Assembly: GCA_002401765.2 (NCBI GenBank)
Contig: NVTY02000008.1
Location: forward strand, 1 to 62,978
DNA: 62,978 nt
From: Thiotrichaceae bacterium
Lineage (GTDB): Bacteria > Pseudomonadota > Gammaproteobacteria > SZUA-140
Direction of reading: 5' to 3'
Positions 39,082 through 50,031 of the stretch are shown piece by piece. The notes under the pieces were generated by a model, which ran no database searches, was not told where the DNA came from, and was given only the letters and a program-made list of their open reading frames with translations. The position numbers and the translations under genes were made by a program. The number at the start of each line of letters is the position of its first letter. Positions within the stretch are counted from its first letter, which is position 1.

Positions 39082-40788
39082 ATGCATAATGTCGCCTTTG
39101 TCCTGCTACGGCGGATTCGCTCGCCGCTGATCGTTCTGATCTGTGTCTACGCCATCGCCATGCTCGGTTTTGTGCTCATCCCCGGCATGGATGATGAAGG
39201 CCAGCCGTGGAAGATGGACTTCTTTCATGCCTTCTATTTTGTCAGCTTTATGGGTTCCACCATCGGCTTTGGTGAAATCCCCTACCCGTTTACAAGCGGA
39301 CAACGGATGTGGGCAACGGTCACCATCTACAGCTCAGTTGTCGCCTGGCTTTATGCCATCGGTTCACTGCTGGCAGTGGTACAAGACCCCGCCTTTCGCA
39401 CCCTGAGCCGACAAAATGCCTTTCGCCGCTCCATTTCACGGATCAACTCTCCCTTCTATCTTATTTGTGGTTATGGCGAAACCAGTAGCCTGCTGATTCG
39501 CGCCCTCACTGAGGCCGGGATTCGCTCGGTGGTGATCGATGCTGACCAGAACAAGCTCAATACCTTAGAACTAGAAGACTACCCAATACCGGTGCCCGGG
39601 CTATGTGCCGATGTCTCGCTACCTGAAATTTTAATCCTGGGTGGCCTCAAGCAGAAAAACTGCATCGGCTGTGTCGCCCTCACCGACCAGGACCCGATCA
39701 ATCTTAAAGTGGCACTCACCAGCAAGCTGCTTAACCCATCAATCAAGGTGATTGCGCGCGCTGAGACACAAGATGCCGAGCTCAATATCGCCTCCTTTGG
39801 CACCGATGAAATCATCAACCCCTTTACCACTTTTGCAGGCCGCCTGGCACTCGCGCTCCACTCACCATCCATGTTTGTACTCTTTGAGTGGATGACAGGC
39901 GTCCCTCACGAACCGCTCTGTAAACCGATTTATCCTCCCCGAGGCACCTGGATTCTGTGCGGCTATGGACGCTTCGGTAAGGCGGTGCATGAAAGGCTGA
40001 AGGCCGAAGGAGTCTCCGCCACCATTATCGAAGAAAAACCAGAATTAACCGCAGCCCCCGAAGGAACCGTGGTCGGCCGCGGGACCGAGGCAGCCACACT
40101 ACTCGAGGCCGATATCTGCAATGCAGTCGGTATCGTTGCTGGCACGGATGACGATAGCAATAATCTGTCGATCATCATGACCGCGCGCGAACTCAACCCA
40201 CACCTGTTTATGGTGGCACGTAAAAATCATCGCGCCAATGCCTCTGTCTTCCAGGCGGCGAAGACCAATCTAACCATGCAACGCGGTAGCGTGATCGCAC
40301 ATAAAATCTTCGCATTAATCACCACTCCACTGCTGGCTGAGTTTTTACGACTGGCGATCACTCATAACAATGCCTGGGCAGAGAGCATCCTCAAGCGGGT
40401 GAGCGCCATTGCAGAAGACGAAGCACCACAAATATGGACCGTTAATATCAATAATGAAGATGCACCGGCCCTGATCGATGCATTCTCAAAAAACCAGCGC
40501 CCGCGCTTAAAGCAACTTTACGCCCACCCTAAAAACAGAGATGAAACCCTGCCAATTTTCACATTACTGTTAAAACGCAATAATGATGAAATGCTACTAC
40601 CGGATGGCGATACTCCCTTAAAGGCTGGCGACCAGATTTTACTCTGCGGCCAACATGACATCCGCAACCAGATGGAGTGGGTATTAAAAAATCGCAATGT
40701 ATTTCACTACATCCATACCGGCGAAGTACTCGCACAAGGGTGGCTATGGCGAAAATTTATGGGATCAAAATCAGGCCACAAAAAATAA
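39082..40788 (+). CDS. Potassium channel with two TrkA-N (RCK) domains
   Basis: 568 residues. Two membrane helices (about 9-30 and 70-95) flank the pore loop GSTIGFGEIPYP, a variant of the TVGYGD filter. Two Rossmann RCK domains follow (LICGYGETSSLLIRALTEAG near 130 and WILCGYGRFGKAVHERLKAEG near 290), and a TrkA-C-like end (about 470-545). Likely a cytoplasmically gated K+ channel of the Kch/MthK type. Coupled to the DUF6394-like gene upstream. Confidence 0.9.
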   Translation: MHNVAFVLLRRIRSPLIVLICVYAIAMLGFVLIPGMDDEGQPWKMDFFHAFYFVSFMGSTIGFGEIPYPFTSGQRMWATVTIYSSVVAWLYAIGSLLAVVQDPAFRTLSRQNAFRRSISRINSPFYLICGYGETSSLLIRALTEAGIRSVVIDADQNKLNTLELEDYPIPVPGLCADVSLPEILILGGLKQKNCIGCVALTDQDPINLKVALTSKLLNPSIKVIARAETQDAELNIASFGTDEIINPFTTFAGRLALALHSPSMFVLFEWMTGVPHEPLCKPIYPPRGTWILCGYGRFGKAVHERLKAEGVSATIIEEKPELTAAPEGTVVGRGTEAATLLEADICNAVGIVAGTDDDSNNLSIIMTARELNPHLFMVARKNHRANASVFQAAKTNLTMQRGSVIAHKIFALITTPLLAEFLRLAITHNNAWAESILKRVSAIAEDEAPQIWTVNINNEDAPALIDAFSKNQRPRLKQLYAHPKNRDETLPIFTLLLKRNNDEMLLPDGDTPLKAGDQILLCGQHDIRNQMEWVLKNRNVFHYIHTGEVLAQGWLWRKFMGSKSGHKK

Positions 40789-40831
40789 GCCACCACGTCA
40801 CCGCATCAGCCCAGCGCCTTCATACTTGCAT

Positions 40832-41375
40832 TCAGGTTAGTTGTGCACCTTCATGATTCGGATTAATCGCCAATGCCTGCTGATAATTCAAAATAGCCTC
40901 ATCATATTGTTTGAGTTCATAAAGGCAATTGCCCAGATTACAACAGGACTCAGCATTTGGCAGCAACTCGATTGCCTGGCGAAAATTTTCAGCTGCCGAT
41001 TGATAACACCCTCTCCCATACAATGCAATACCCAAATTATTCTAAACACCCGCTAACTTGAGTGGCCAATTTTTAATGCCTGATGGTAAAGCTGAATTGC
41101 CGCTTGAATTTCTCCACGCTGCGCCTGTATAGCCCCTAGCAAGTGCAATGCATTCGCCGCCAAAGGGTTCATCTCTAATAGCAAGCGATAGCCCTTTCTG
41201 CACTATCCAGCTCGCCTAGCTGGTGCAGTACAATCGCATCATTGACGCATCGCCTTGTGCGTTTTTGAGTCATTAGCTGAAGTTGTTTTACCCACCTGAG
41301 ATTCAAGCCATTGCGACCAGATATCCAGATATGATTTTTCCAGTTCATTGTCAGTAAAAAAGCCCCATCGTACAA
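40832..41375 (-). pseudogene. TPR-repeat protein, decayed
   Basis: The pieces NDAIVLHQLGELDSAERAIACY, LLEMNPLAANALHLLGAIQAQRGEIQAAIQLYHQALKI and NLGIALYGRGCYQSAAENFRQAIELLPNAESC are three consecutive TPR-type blocks, but each is in a different frame and a TAG interrupts the middle block (after LKIGHSS). Read in order, they form one protein of about 150 residues. The number of breaks makes real decay likely. The upstream tail is unassigned. Confidence 0.65.
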
Positions 41376-41413
41376 TGGCCCCGTTTCATCTCTCAGAATA
41401 AAAAACTACCGCG

Positions 41414-44400
41414 CTATTTAATCAGCTCGCCCGCATCAAATACTGACAACGGCTTGTGGAATAAAAAACCCTGTGCCATTTCGCAATCCAGCCCGCGAAG
41501 AAACTCAAGCTGGTCATCCGTCTCCACCCCTTCAGCAATTACCGTTAACTGCAAACTCTTTGCCATCGCAATAATCGCACTGATAAGGGCCGCATCATTC
41601 ACATCGGTGGTTATATCCCGCACAAAAGAGCGATCTATCTTTAAAGTATCCAACGGAAATCTTCGCAAATAACTCAATGATGAGTAGCCGGTACCAAAGT
41701 CATCAATCGCCAAGCCAATACCAATATCACAAAAACTATTCAGTATCTGTTCGGTTTTAACGGGGTTCATCATTAATAGGCTTTCAGTCAGCTCAAACTC
41801 TAAACAAGCAGGGTTAACACCCGAATCCTTTATGATATTATGAAATTTATCCTCCAAGTTTCGGTCGTTAAACTGTCGATTCGAGATATTGACTGACACA
41901 TGCAGTTGGCGATCAATATCATGCCACTGATTCAGCTGACGACAGGCGCTCTCCAACACCCATTCTCCAACCGATACTATTAATCCAGTCTCCTCTAAAA
42001 TCGGGATAAACTGTTGAGGCGAAATGAGCCCTTGTTCCGGGTGCTGCCAGCGTAACAGCGCCTCAAAGCCAATCAATTTATTGCCATTAAGTGATATCTG
42101 CGGCTGATAATGAAGTGAAAACTCCCCTCGCTCTAACGCTTTTCGTAAGCCAGTCTCCATCGTTAAACGCGCTGCTGCGCGGCTACTCATCTCCGGCGAA
42201 AAGTACTGAAAATTATTCCGTCCACTTTCTTTAGCACGATACATTGCGATATCTGCGTGTTTAATTAATACCTGAGGAATCAGGCTATCACTGGGAAATA
42301 CGCTAATACCAATACTGACAGAAACAAATAGCTCTTGCTCATGAATCAACATTGACTGAGAAATACTCTCCAATAGTTTTTCACAAATAAGAGTGATTTG
42401 CGCTGTGTCTTTGATGTTCTCAAGCAGAATAGCAAATTCATCCCCCCCTTGACGAGACACGGTATCACCACTTCTAAGCGATGAAATAAAGCGACCTGAA
42501 ACTGTCTTTAATACCAAATCACCCGTTTCATGACCAAGCGTATCGTTAATGAATTTGAAGCGATCTAAATCAGCAAAGAGTACTGCCACCATCGCGTTAT
42601 TTCGACCTGCATTAAGAATGGCCTGCTCAAGCCGGTCAATAAATAAAGTTCTATTGGGTAACTGGGTGAGCACATCATGATGGGCCAAAAACTGCAGATA
42701 TTCCTGTGTTCTCACCCGCTCACTAATATCTCTACCGGTAGAAATAAAATGGGTAATTTCCCCACTGGCAGATTTAAGCGGTGTTATCGTTTTTTCCTCA
42801 TAATAAATCGAACCATCTTTTCGCTTATTGATCAAAACATCATTAAACACTTCACCCGATTTAATCGTCCGCCATAGCTTTTCATAATACCCTAGCTGAT
42901 TCTGAGTCGGGCCAATTGATTTCAGAATCCGCGGGGTTTTACCCAGCACTTCCGCCAATGAATAGCCAGTAATCGCTTCAAAAGATTTATTCGTATATTC
43001 AATGATGCCATCAGCATCGGTGATCATAATCGCATCAGCAGTCTGCTCTAACGCCATGGAAAATTTTTGTTGCTGTGCCTCAGTCTGCTTACGCCCACTA
43101 ATATCGGTGATACTGCCACGAATCAACTCTTTTCCTGCCGCAGGTAACTTGACTAATCGTGTCTCACAAATAATATGATCACCCATGCTATTTTGATACA
43201 CCCATTCATAGACTGGCGTGCCACCCGCGACGGTATCATTCACAAAACGACAGGCCTGCGCGGAAGAAGATTCCCCATCAGGTTGTACACCCGGGCTCAA
43301 CATCAGGTAATTACTCCCAATTAACTCATCTCGAGGTCGCCCAAAAAGCAAAGCTGCATTTTCATTCGCTTCTATAATACGGTTACTTTTAACATCTAGC
43401 ACAAATATTGCCTCGGGTGCATTTTCAACCAACGTACGAAAACGCTCTTCACTCTCCTTCATATTGCGCAACGTGATAAGACTACTCAGTGACTCAGCCA
43501 AACGATGGCCTATTTCATCAAACAACCATAATTCCTCATTAGTAAAGACGTGTGGCTTGTCACAATGATGAATAACCAGCCCCCAAGGTTTATCAACTTT
43601 AGGGTGTAAAGCCAATAAAAGCTGCGATTTCACCGAAAACGCGTCCTTAATACCCTCCGGAACCGGATCCAGACTTAACGCGTCATAACGCACAGGACCC
43701 CTATTATCCAAACACGCTTGTAATACAACTGCAGTACCATTATCGATAGGCACATTAATATTCTGATCAAATGCGCCCGGCCATCCAGGCTTGGTACATT
43801 CCATCGGAATAGTAAGTTCACCAGCATTCGGATCACATGGGTAAATGAGCGCGGCGCGATCACAATCAAATATATCAAGCAGCGCCTCTAGTGAGCTATG
43901 CAGCGTCTCCTTAAAAGTCCCAGCTTGCAGACTGATGCGACTAATGCGCTCAATTGCCTCTAGCTGGTGAAGCTGGGTTTGAGCAATGTTATCAGTTTTC
44001 TGCAACGCCACCACATCCAGTAGCGTACTGAATACCTTGATCGGCATGTTAGTTTCAGGGTCTAATACTGGAATAGAGGTAATCAATATTGATTGAAAAT
44101 TCCCATTATTATACATATATGCGACACAGCTACTAGGCATGTGCGAATGCAGCGCCATAAAAACAGGATGCTGCTCTTCTGTTATCAGCTCCTGATCAGA
44201 CCTGTATAATTTACCGCCCCAAATGGATTGCATCGTATGCTGTGTTAACGCTTGCTGGTTCAAGCCTAAAATATTTTCCGCAACCAGATTTACCGTCATT
44301 ACATTACCAGCGGCATCCTGCTCAATGATTCCCTGAAAAAAAGGCGACCGCAGGTCTTTATTAACGGCGCTCATCAACACCATCCTTTGAATCTTCTCAA

Positions 44401-44482
44401 CATATTGCAGCTCATCATGACAACATTCCATGTCCTGTGCTAAAGCAGTCGATATCAAAAAAATTATAAACCGTCTCAACAA
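41414..44482 (-). CDS. PAS-GAF-PAS-PAS-GGDEF-EAL cyclic-di-GMP enzyme
   Basis: 1022 residues. A short hydrophobic start ([13 protein letters not shown]) may be a signal anchor or not translated; a Met 17 codons further is an alternative. Domains in order: PAS about 45-165; GAF about 175-335; PAS about 345-460; PAS about 470-590 ([20 protein letters not shown]); GGDEF about 595-755 with intact [14 protein letters not shown] about 765-1015 with intact [13 protein letters not shown] and the downstream ELTESLLM and [10 protein letters not shown] acidic sites. Both synthase and phosphodiesterase sites look competent. It probably integrates small-molecule or redox signals. Confidence 0.92.
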   Translation of the reverse strand: MLRRFIIFLISTALAQDMECCHDELQYVEKIQRMVLMSAVNKDLRSPFFQGIIEQDAAGNVMTVNLVAENILGLNQQALTQHTMQSIWGGKLYRSDQELITEEQHPVFMALHSHMPSSCVAYMYNNGNFQSILITSIPVLDPETNMPIKVFSTLLDVVALQKTDNIAQTQLHQLEAIERISRISLQAGTFKETLHSSLEALLDIFDCDRAALIYPCDPNAGELTIPMECTKPGWPGAFDQNINVPIDNGTAVVLQACLDNRGPVRYDALSLDPVPEGIKDAFSVKSQLLLALHPKVDKPWGLVIHHCDKPHVFTNEELWLFDEIGHRLAESLSSLITLRNMKESEERFRTLVENAPEAIFVLDVKSNRIIEANENAALLFGRPRDELIGSNYLMLSPGVQPDGESSSAQACRFVNDTVAGGTPVYEWVYQNSMGDHIICETRLVKLPAAGKELIRGSITDISGRKQTEAQQQKFSMALEQTADAIMITDADGIIEYTNKSFEAITGYSLAEVLGKTPRILKSIGPTQNQLGYYEKLWRTIKSGEVFNDVLINKRKDGSIYYEEKTITPLKSASGEITHFISTGRDISERVRTQEYLQFLAHHDVLTQLPNRTLFIDRLEQAILNAGRNNAMVAVLFADLDRFKFINDTLGHETGDLVLKTVSGRFISSLRSGDTVSRQGGDEFAILLENIKDTAQITLICEKLLESISQSMLIHEQELFVSVSIGISVFPSDSLIPQVLIKHADIAMYRAKESGRNNFQYFSPEMSSRAAARLTMETGLRKALERGEFSLHYQPQISLNGNKLIGFEALLRWQHPEQGLISPQQFIPILEETGLIVSVGEWVLESACRQLNQWHDIDRQLHVSVNISNRQFNDRNLEDKFHNIIKDSGVNPACLEFELTESLLMMNPVKTEQILNSFCDIGIGLAIDDFGTGYSSLSYLRRFPLDTLKIDRSFVRDITTDVNDAALISAIIAMAKSLQLTVIAEGVETDDQLEFLRGLDCEMAQGFLFHKPLSVFDAGELIK

Positions 44483-44687
44483 GTTTGCATTAAAAATATA
44501 TTGTATACAACATATTTGATAAGGTTGTTATAAAAACCCTCTCAAATAACAAGGCAGCACCGACATGACGATGAATAATAACGATGCCATAGCAATCCAT
44601 CGCGCTTTCCTTTGCTTTGAAAATCGAATTTTAGTTTATTTCAATATCTACGCTATACTGACGATAAACCTTCATTAATCAAGTTTT

Positions 44688-45908
44688 ATGGCATACCTCA
44701 ACCACTCTGATTTTCGATTCCCCTGGCGTGAAGGTAATCAATTCCGCCTGCTACTCGATGGTGACCAGTTTTTTCCGGTGATGTTGAAGGCAATCAATGA
44801 GGCTGATCGTTACATTGCACTAAACATGTACCTAATGAGCTCTGGTTCAGTCGCCGACCGCTTTATCGAGGCCCTGCTAGAGGCCGCACAGCGTGGTATT
44901 ACGGTCCACATTATTCTCGATGGTTTTGGCGCCAGTAATCTGATAAAAAAAGATAGGCAGCGCCTCAATCACGACAATATTCATCTCGCTTTTTACAACC
45001 CCATTCGCTATGGCCGCTGGTTTAACAATCTATTCCGTGACCACCGCAAACTACTGCTAATAGATGGGAAATTGGCATACGTGGGCGGCATGGGTATCAC
45101 GGATGACTTCGACCCCGATGACAATCAAATACTACGCTGGCGTGAAACCGTCATTGAAATCAAAGGGCCTTGCGTCGATGACTGGCGTAGCCTGTTTGTA
45201 GAAAGCTGGCCCATTGAGGGCATGACACCGATCCTGCCATCAAATCCAGCGCTCTACCTTAACAATCAAGCCGATGATGATCTCTCCAGCCAGCAAATAG
45301 GGCGAGTGACACGCTCTCAAGCCACCTCTCGCCAGGAGATCCGACGCTCGGTGAACCGCCATCTACACGGTGCAGAGCATAGAATATGGATCGCCACTGC
45401 CTACTTTGTCCCTTCGTGGCGAATGCAGCGCGCACTGCGTAAAGCGGCACAACGAGGTGTCGATGTGCGTTTAATGCTGCCCGGCGAACACACCGACCAC
45501 CCCGCTATCCGACATGCTGGACGGCGCTTCTACTTCAAATTACTGTTAAGTGGCGTGCGTATATTTGAATACCAACCGCGCTTTTCACATAGCAAAATCA
45601 TGCTATGCGACCAATGGTGCACCATCGGTTCAAGTAATTTTGACCGCTGGAATTTGGTATGGAACCTTGAAGCGAATCAGGAAATTGATGCCCCTGATTT
45701 TGCCCGCTCAGTGAAACAGGTTTTCAATGATGATTTCAAACAGTGCACTGAAATTGAACTCAAAGCCTGGTGTGAACGCCCATGGCACCGGCGTTGCCTT
45801 GAATGGTACTGGGGATGGATTGATGCGCTGCTGTATCGTTTCAGCATGCATTGGCGCAGACGAAATCGCGCACGACTTCAAGCTGAAAAACGAAACAAAA
45901 GGCCTTAA
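44688..45908 (+). CDS. clsB: Phospholipase D-family cardiolipin synthase-like protein
   Basis: 406 residues with two HxKxxxxD motifs, DHRKLLLIDGKLAYVGG (about 123-139) and SHSKIMLCDQWCTIGSSNFD (about 304-323), which together form the PLD active site. The start is FPWREGNQFRLLLDGDQFFPVML. There is no N-terminal membrane anchor, as in ClsB. It may make cardiolipin from phosphatidylglycerol or phosphatidylethanolamine; substrate is by family only. It starts at ATG 44688 with an AT-rich upstream promoter region. Confidence 0.88.
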   Translation: MAYLNHSDFRFPWREGNQFRLLLDGDQFFPVMLKAINEADRYIALNMYLMSSGSVADRFIEALLEAAQRGITVHIILDGFGASNLIKKDRQRLNHDNIHLAFYNPIRYGRWFNNLFRDHRKLLLIDGKLAYVGGMGITDDFDPDDNQILRWRETVIEIKGPCVDDWRSLFVESWPIEGMTPILPSNPALYLNNQADDDLSSQQIGRVTRSQATSRQEIRRSVNRHLHGAEHRIWIATAYFVPSWRMQRALRKAAQRGVDVRLMLPGEHTDHPAIRHAGRRFYFKLLLSGVRIFEYQPRFSHSKIMLCDQWCTIGSSNFDRWNLVWNLEANQEIDAPDFARSVKQVFNDDFKQCTEIELKAWCERPWHRRCLEWYWGWIDALLYRFSMHWRRRNRARLQAEKRNKRP

Positions 45909-46080
45909 ACAACGCGTTCAGATCCGCGCTACGCGAGTCCATCGGCTATTAAAACTCCTTTTTTACAGCAGAACCGTCAATCGCGACCTACGCACGATTA
46001 CTCTTTATTCCATGCAATAGCCCTTGCTAACGAACAAACCCTCGGTTTGTGTAAACGCCGCTCATCATATCCATTACGGC

Positions 46081-47839
46081 CTAACCCAATGAAGGGTGTG
46101 TCGCCATTAAGGCGATCACTGCAATCGCTAAAACAAACGAGACCGATTGCCAAAAAATAATCGGATGACGCTCAATCAACGGCGCGCGTGTTTTACTGAG
46201 AAAAGCTTTATTAGGGTGACGAAGGTCAAAAATAAATTCTGAAATCACATCATATCGCCGGTACGGATCAGGGTGCACTGCCTTTTTAATCGCCTCATCA
46301 ACCCAGCTCGGTATGGCACGTTCGTCATCAAGCACACTCTGGTAGCTAAGCCTTCGTTGTGCCGCCTTGGTGTGAGACTTCGCCACTTCTGTTCCATATG
46401 GCAGCCGCCCTGAAAGCATCTGATAGCATCTGATAGCATCTGATAGCAAATAATACCGAGAGAGAACATATCAGCATGCTTTGAGCCAACTTCCCCCAGA
46501 AAGTATTCCGGTGCGCCGTATTGTGCGGTACCAAGAATATTTTGCTGCGTCATTGGGCTCGTGATCTCACTAAGCCCCGCGACACGAACAGAACCAAAAT
46601 CGATGATCTTCACACTACCCGTCTCATCAATCATGATGTTATCGGGGCACAGATCCTGATGAAACACCTCCTGCCGGTGAAATGCACGCAGCCCCTTCGC
46701 CACCTGCTCAATAATATTACGGACATCCTCTAGGCCCGGTTCTGGGTGATCAATCATCCACTGTTTAAGTGTTTTCCCCTTAATAAACTCAGTCACGATA
46801 TATAAATAATTTCGCCTGCGTGTCTGTAGACTCGGTTTTAACACATGGGCATTGGTGATGCGCCGCGCCACCCACTCTTCCATCAGAAAACGCGCCAGAT
46901 AGTCCGGGTTTCCCCTCATATCAACAGCAGGGATTTTTATCACCACCTGCTCCTACGCCTCAATATCAAGCGCTAAATAAATATGGCTGCGATGGCTAAT
47001 TTGTAGTTCACGAATAATCTCGTAGCCATCAAATACCATTCTCGCGGTTATGTCAGGGGGAATGGCAGCGTTGTTAATTGCTGATAGATCTCATCAACAT
47101 CCTGTGTCGACAACTGATCAACCTTCACAATCTGAATGCTTAAATTATCATCACTGCCTTGTTCAAGCGCCTCCGCGATAATCAGTGAAGCCGCTCGGTC
47201 TAGATCATCCTCATGGCGCTTGATCATCTCAATAATAAACTTATCATCTGCAAATTCATAAACGCCATCAGTCGCAAGAATAAAAGTATCGCCAACCTCC
47301 ACCGTCAACGACTGGTAATCCAGTTCAAGATTCTCTTTCATTCCCAATGCGCGCCGCAGGTAACTCTTATCTTTCGTCACCCAAAGCCGATGATCCTCTG
47401 TCAGCTGTTCCAGCTGGTTATCCACCAGCCGGTAGGCACGCGTGTCCCCCGCATGAAAGATATGAGCGGTGTTGGACTTAATCACTAAAGTGGTAAAGGT
47501 ACAGACATAGCCCTTGTCAGGTGAATAACGATAAGGGCTATTACGTGTTTGTTGATAAAGCCATGAATTGGTCGATTTGAGCACCCGCTGCACCGAGGTC
47601 TTTACCGTCCATGATTCAGAGGTACAGTCATAATCGTCCAAAAAGCTTTTAACCGCCACCTCACTGGCATGCTGGCTCACTTCGCTACTGCTGATACCAT
47701 CGGCCAGACCAATCGCGATCCCCTTCGAGGTCAGCAGTGGCTCCTTCGGAATACTGGCCCCATGAAAACCCTGATTGATCTCCTTACGCCCTTTATCAGA
47801 AGCCTGCCCGAGAGATATGCTTAGTTGGTTGGCCATCAT
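46081..47839 (-). pseudogene. PP2C-Ser/Thr kinase fusion, second copy, inactivated
   Basis: A paralogue of the gene at 24448-26157. The PP2C half (47839-47048) is intact (IGLADGISSSEVSQHA, GDTRAYRLVD, TDGVYEF, GSDDNLSIQ). Three lesions break the rest. One C is lost from the run at 47056-47060, giving a stop (LPFPLT*). TAG at 46955-46953 stands where the kinase N-lobe reads DIEAxEQVVIK. Then a 10-base unit is repeated three times at 46416-46448 where the parent has one, adding 20 bases and shifting frame before LPYGTEVAKS. The kinase HxD, DFG (IIDFGSVR) and terminal helix are still readable. Confidence 0.85.
46416..46448. repeat. Three tandem copies of a 10-base unit in the kinase pseudogene
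   Basis: GCATCTGATA occurs three times in a row, followed by GCA. The functional relative would have one copy (codons CYQMLSG on the minus strand). The 20 added bases cause a frameshift, a clear slippage event. Confidence 0.9.
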
Positions 47840-47852
47840 TCAAAAATATCGA

Positions 47853-47896
47853 TTCAATCCCACTTCAATCCCACTTCAATCCCGCTTCAATGCCGC
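47853..47896. repeat. Four tandem 11-base units upstream of the kinase pseudogene
   Basis: TTCAATCCCAC is repeated twice exactly and twice with one or two substitutions (TTCAATCCCGC, TTCAATGCCGC), just upstream of the ATG at 47839. Confidence 0.8.
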
Positions 47897-47941
47897 AGCG
47901 ACCTGGGCCATACAGTTTCTATTGGCGCCCATATTCATGCG

Positions 47942-48283
47942 TTATATCAAGCGATCAGTCCATTTTCCATTATGGTATTTCGCACAATCCTCTTCTGTGT
48001 CATACAAGATATGATCTGCCATATTTTTTACATCTGCGACAACGCCGTGAAGCCTCGCCCGAATAAGAGAAGTCAGTTCATGATGGCCACCACTTGCCAT
48101 AAAGTCAGAAAGATTGTCGTTAGTATCGAAAATACACACCACCTTTAAACTTTTAGGACAGTTGGAATAATCAACCATATGCGTCAGCCACTGAAAACCA
48201 TCTATCTGTTCCAATGCGCTGTCACACACCCTTGTTAGAGCTAAGCTAAGTTGATTATCGATCTTTTTATCTGTTTTACGCAT
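47942..48283 (-). CDS. Conserved hypothetical protein
   Basis: 113 residues starting MRKTDKKIDNQLSLALTRVCDSALEQIDGFQWLTHMVDYSNCPKSLKVVCIFDTND. The start resembles a small family seen in Vibrio and Shewanella sometimes labelled Fis-like, but I see no helix-turn-helix and make no regulatory claim. Length and composition are normal. No operon partner; the following gene is separated by about 150 bases. Confidence 0.6.
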   Translation of the reverse strand: MRKTDKKIDNQLSLALTRVCDSALEQIDGFQWLTHMVDYSNCPKSLKVVCIFDTNDNLSDFMASGGHHELTSLIRARLHGVVADVKNMADHILYDTEEDCAKYHNGKWTDRLI

Positions 48284-48437
48284 TCTTTAACGGGCTCGCC
48301 TAGTGCTACCTGTAGCGTCTCATAGACAAAGTGCATGATGCCGAACGATTGAATCACAAACCATCAAAAATGAAGCCATGCATGATACTGATTGCAGCTT
48401 ACATTACACCTTTCTAATTATTCTCAATATCCACTCG

Positions 48438-48884
48438 CTAACAATCATCCGCAGGGGAAAGCCGGTAATACTCCTCCGCTGCCTGCAGTGCAGCAGTCGC
48501 CTGCACATTACTATAAGTACCCTCATCAAAAATAGCCTTTTCAAGCACAGCCATTAAGTGACGACTATTTTCGGCTTTATCATGCTTGCCAGCGGCGTTG
48601 CATACCCTGACTTTTATCTGAGAAAAAACATAATCCTTTGCCAGTATCGCCAGTTCAGTGCTATCGCCAACCACCACTGTTTTCGCTTGATCACTATGTT
48701 TATCCTCTTTAAGAGAGATAGACAGCATCAGTAATAATGCAATCATACTGGAGTACAGCAGATATTGTTTGAATCGCCGACCTCTAGCCACTTTTAGCGC
48801 TGCGGTCTTTTTATTCACGCAAATAGTACATAGGATATTTTCCTGATTTAACGGCATATCAACACCGCAAGTGTTACATTTCAT
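48438..48884 (-). CDS. Membrane protein with N-terminal zinc-ribbon-like Cys4
   Basis: 148 residues. MKCNTCGVDMPLNQENILCTICVNKK has two CxxC pairs, as in a zinc ribbon. A transmembrane segment (about 42-60, LLYSSMIALLLMLSISL) follows, then a periplasmic or cytoplasmic tail (about 65-148) with two more Cys. The family is unknown to me. It resembles small double-zinc-ribbon envelope proteins. Start ATG 48884. Confidence 0.6.
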   Translation of the reverse strand: MKCNTCGVDMPLNQENILCTICVNKKTAALKVARGRRFKQYLLYSSMIALLLMLSISLKEDKHSDQAKTVVVGDSTELAILAKDYVFSQIKVRVCNAAGKHDKAENSRHLMAVLEKAIFDEGTYSNVQATAALQAAEEYYRLSPADDC

Positions 48885-48916
48885 TAATACAACAACCTCG
48901 TCTGGCTAGTCATCAT

Positions 48917-49102
48917 TCAATAATTTAGCGCATCGCTGCCTACTGATGCCACCCGGATACGTACCGTAAAACCGTATGCCTGCTGATTCATTTCAATTTT
49001 CGAGCTTAATCCGTAGGGTACAATAACCCATCGACGCCGAGCGCCACGTATTATCACGTTTATTCTAGACGATACCGGTGGCGATTGAGATTTAGGTTTC
49101 AT
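48917..49102 (-). CDS. Possible small basic protein, uncertain
   Basis: 61 residues (MKPKSQSPPVSSRINVIIRG, ending VASVGSDALNY). GAGGG lies about 7 bases before the ATG, and its stop is 33 bases from the zinc-ribbon gene on the same strand. Nothing in the sequence resembles a known domain, so it may be chance or a fragment. Confidence 0.3.
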   Translation of the reverse strand: MKPKSQSPPVSSRINVIIRGARRRWVIVPYGLSSKIEMNQQAYGFTVRIRVASVGSDALNY

Positions 49103-49332
49103 TGCACGCCCTCTTCATTCCATGGCGGCGTTGAAATTCCGCTCAATAGCCCGGCTATTACGCCTCATTTCACCTTGCCATGAAATGAAATGAATATGAT
49201 GCACACTAAAAGCCTAAATTTCAAACGCCACGGGTATATTAGGCACAATTTCTCTCTGACCCTATGTTCTGTGCCTGCTCAACTACATCAACCACTAACT
49301 CAGCATGTTTTATTATTACAGGTTGATTAATA

Positions 49333-50031
49333 TTAACTCTTTCCATCGCCATTCATTTTAACGTTAAATATTTCCGCAGACAAACACCCGCCCTTTTTGT
49401 GAAAAAAATCAACCAGTAATGCTGCATAACGTGGCGTAACTGCGTTCCGTATCGAATCACGATTTTTTAAATTAAGGCGCCAATCCTGAATCCTGGGAAG
49501 ATCATCAAACAAGTGAATATCTGCAGCCCCCTCTATTACATCAAAATAGCGGAAAACTGGCCCATAGACAGCATCAATTAAACAGAACCGTTGCCCAGCG
49601 AAGAACGGCCCATCACTGAGCTGCTCCTCTATCTTGCTAAACTTTGTACGTAATTCCTCTTTTTTTTGCTCAAAGGTCACGTTATCTTTTGCATTGTATA
49701 AACCACCGATCAGATCCAGGATAGTTGAACCAAATTCAATCCAGGCTCGGTGGTATGCTTTTTCCAAGGGGTCTTGAGGATGCAGTGAGCGAGGTGTGAC
49801 CTCATCAAGATACTCACATATCACCGCTGACTCGAACAATACGCTCTTTTCATCGACACGAAGCAGTGGCACCTTTCCAAGCGGTGACAACGCCTTAAAC
49901 CACACCGGAGGACTATTCAAATCAACATCGAGCCGTTGATACGGTATCTCTTTTTCACTGAGTACAATCACTGAGCGCTGCACATAGGGACAAAGAAAAT
50001 GCGTTATTAGCTCAAAGCGACTGTTTGACAT
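49333..50031 (-). CDS. Glutathione S-transferase-like protein (SspA/omega type)
   Basis: 232 residues from ATG 50031. The N-terminal thioredoxin-like domain (FELITHFLCPYVQRSVIVL) has a CPY active-site motif of the omega/SspA type, and LGKVPLLRVDEKSVLFESAVICEYL carries the usual cis-Pro and ES(A) glutathione contacts. The C-terminal helical domain is about 90-215. It probably catalyses glutathione transfer or reduction. Its start overlaps the doxX gene by 20 bases, so the pair is coupled. A longer upstream open frame is doxX coding in another frame. Confidence 0.8.
   Translation of the reverse strand: MSNSRFELITHFLCPYVQRSVIVLSEKEIPYQRLDVDLNSPPVWFKALSPLGKVPLLRVDEKSVLFESAVICEYLDEVTPRSLHPQDPLEKAYHRAWIEFGSTILDLIGGLYNAKDNVTFEQKKEELRTKFSKIEEQLSDGPFFAGQRFCLIDAVYGPVFRYFDVIEGAADIHLFDDLPRIQDWRLNLKNRDSIRNAVTPRYAALLVDFFHKKGGCLSAEIFNVKMNGDGKS

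Noticed and set aside
47942-48283. Fis-like transcriptional regulator
   Set aside because: The label occurs for similar proteins, but no helix-turn-helix is visible in the sequence.
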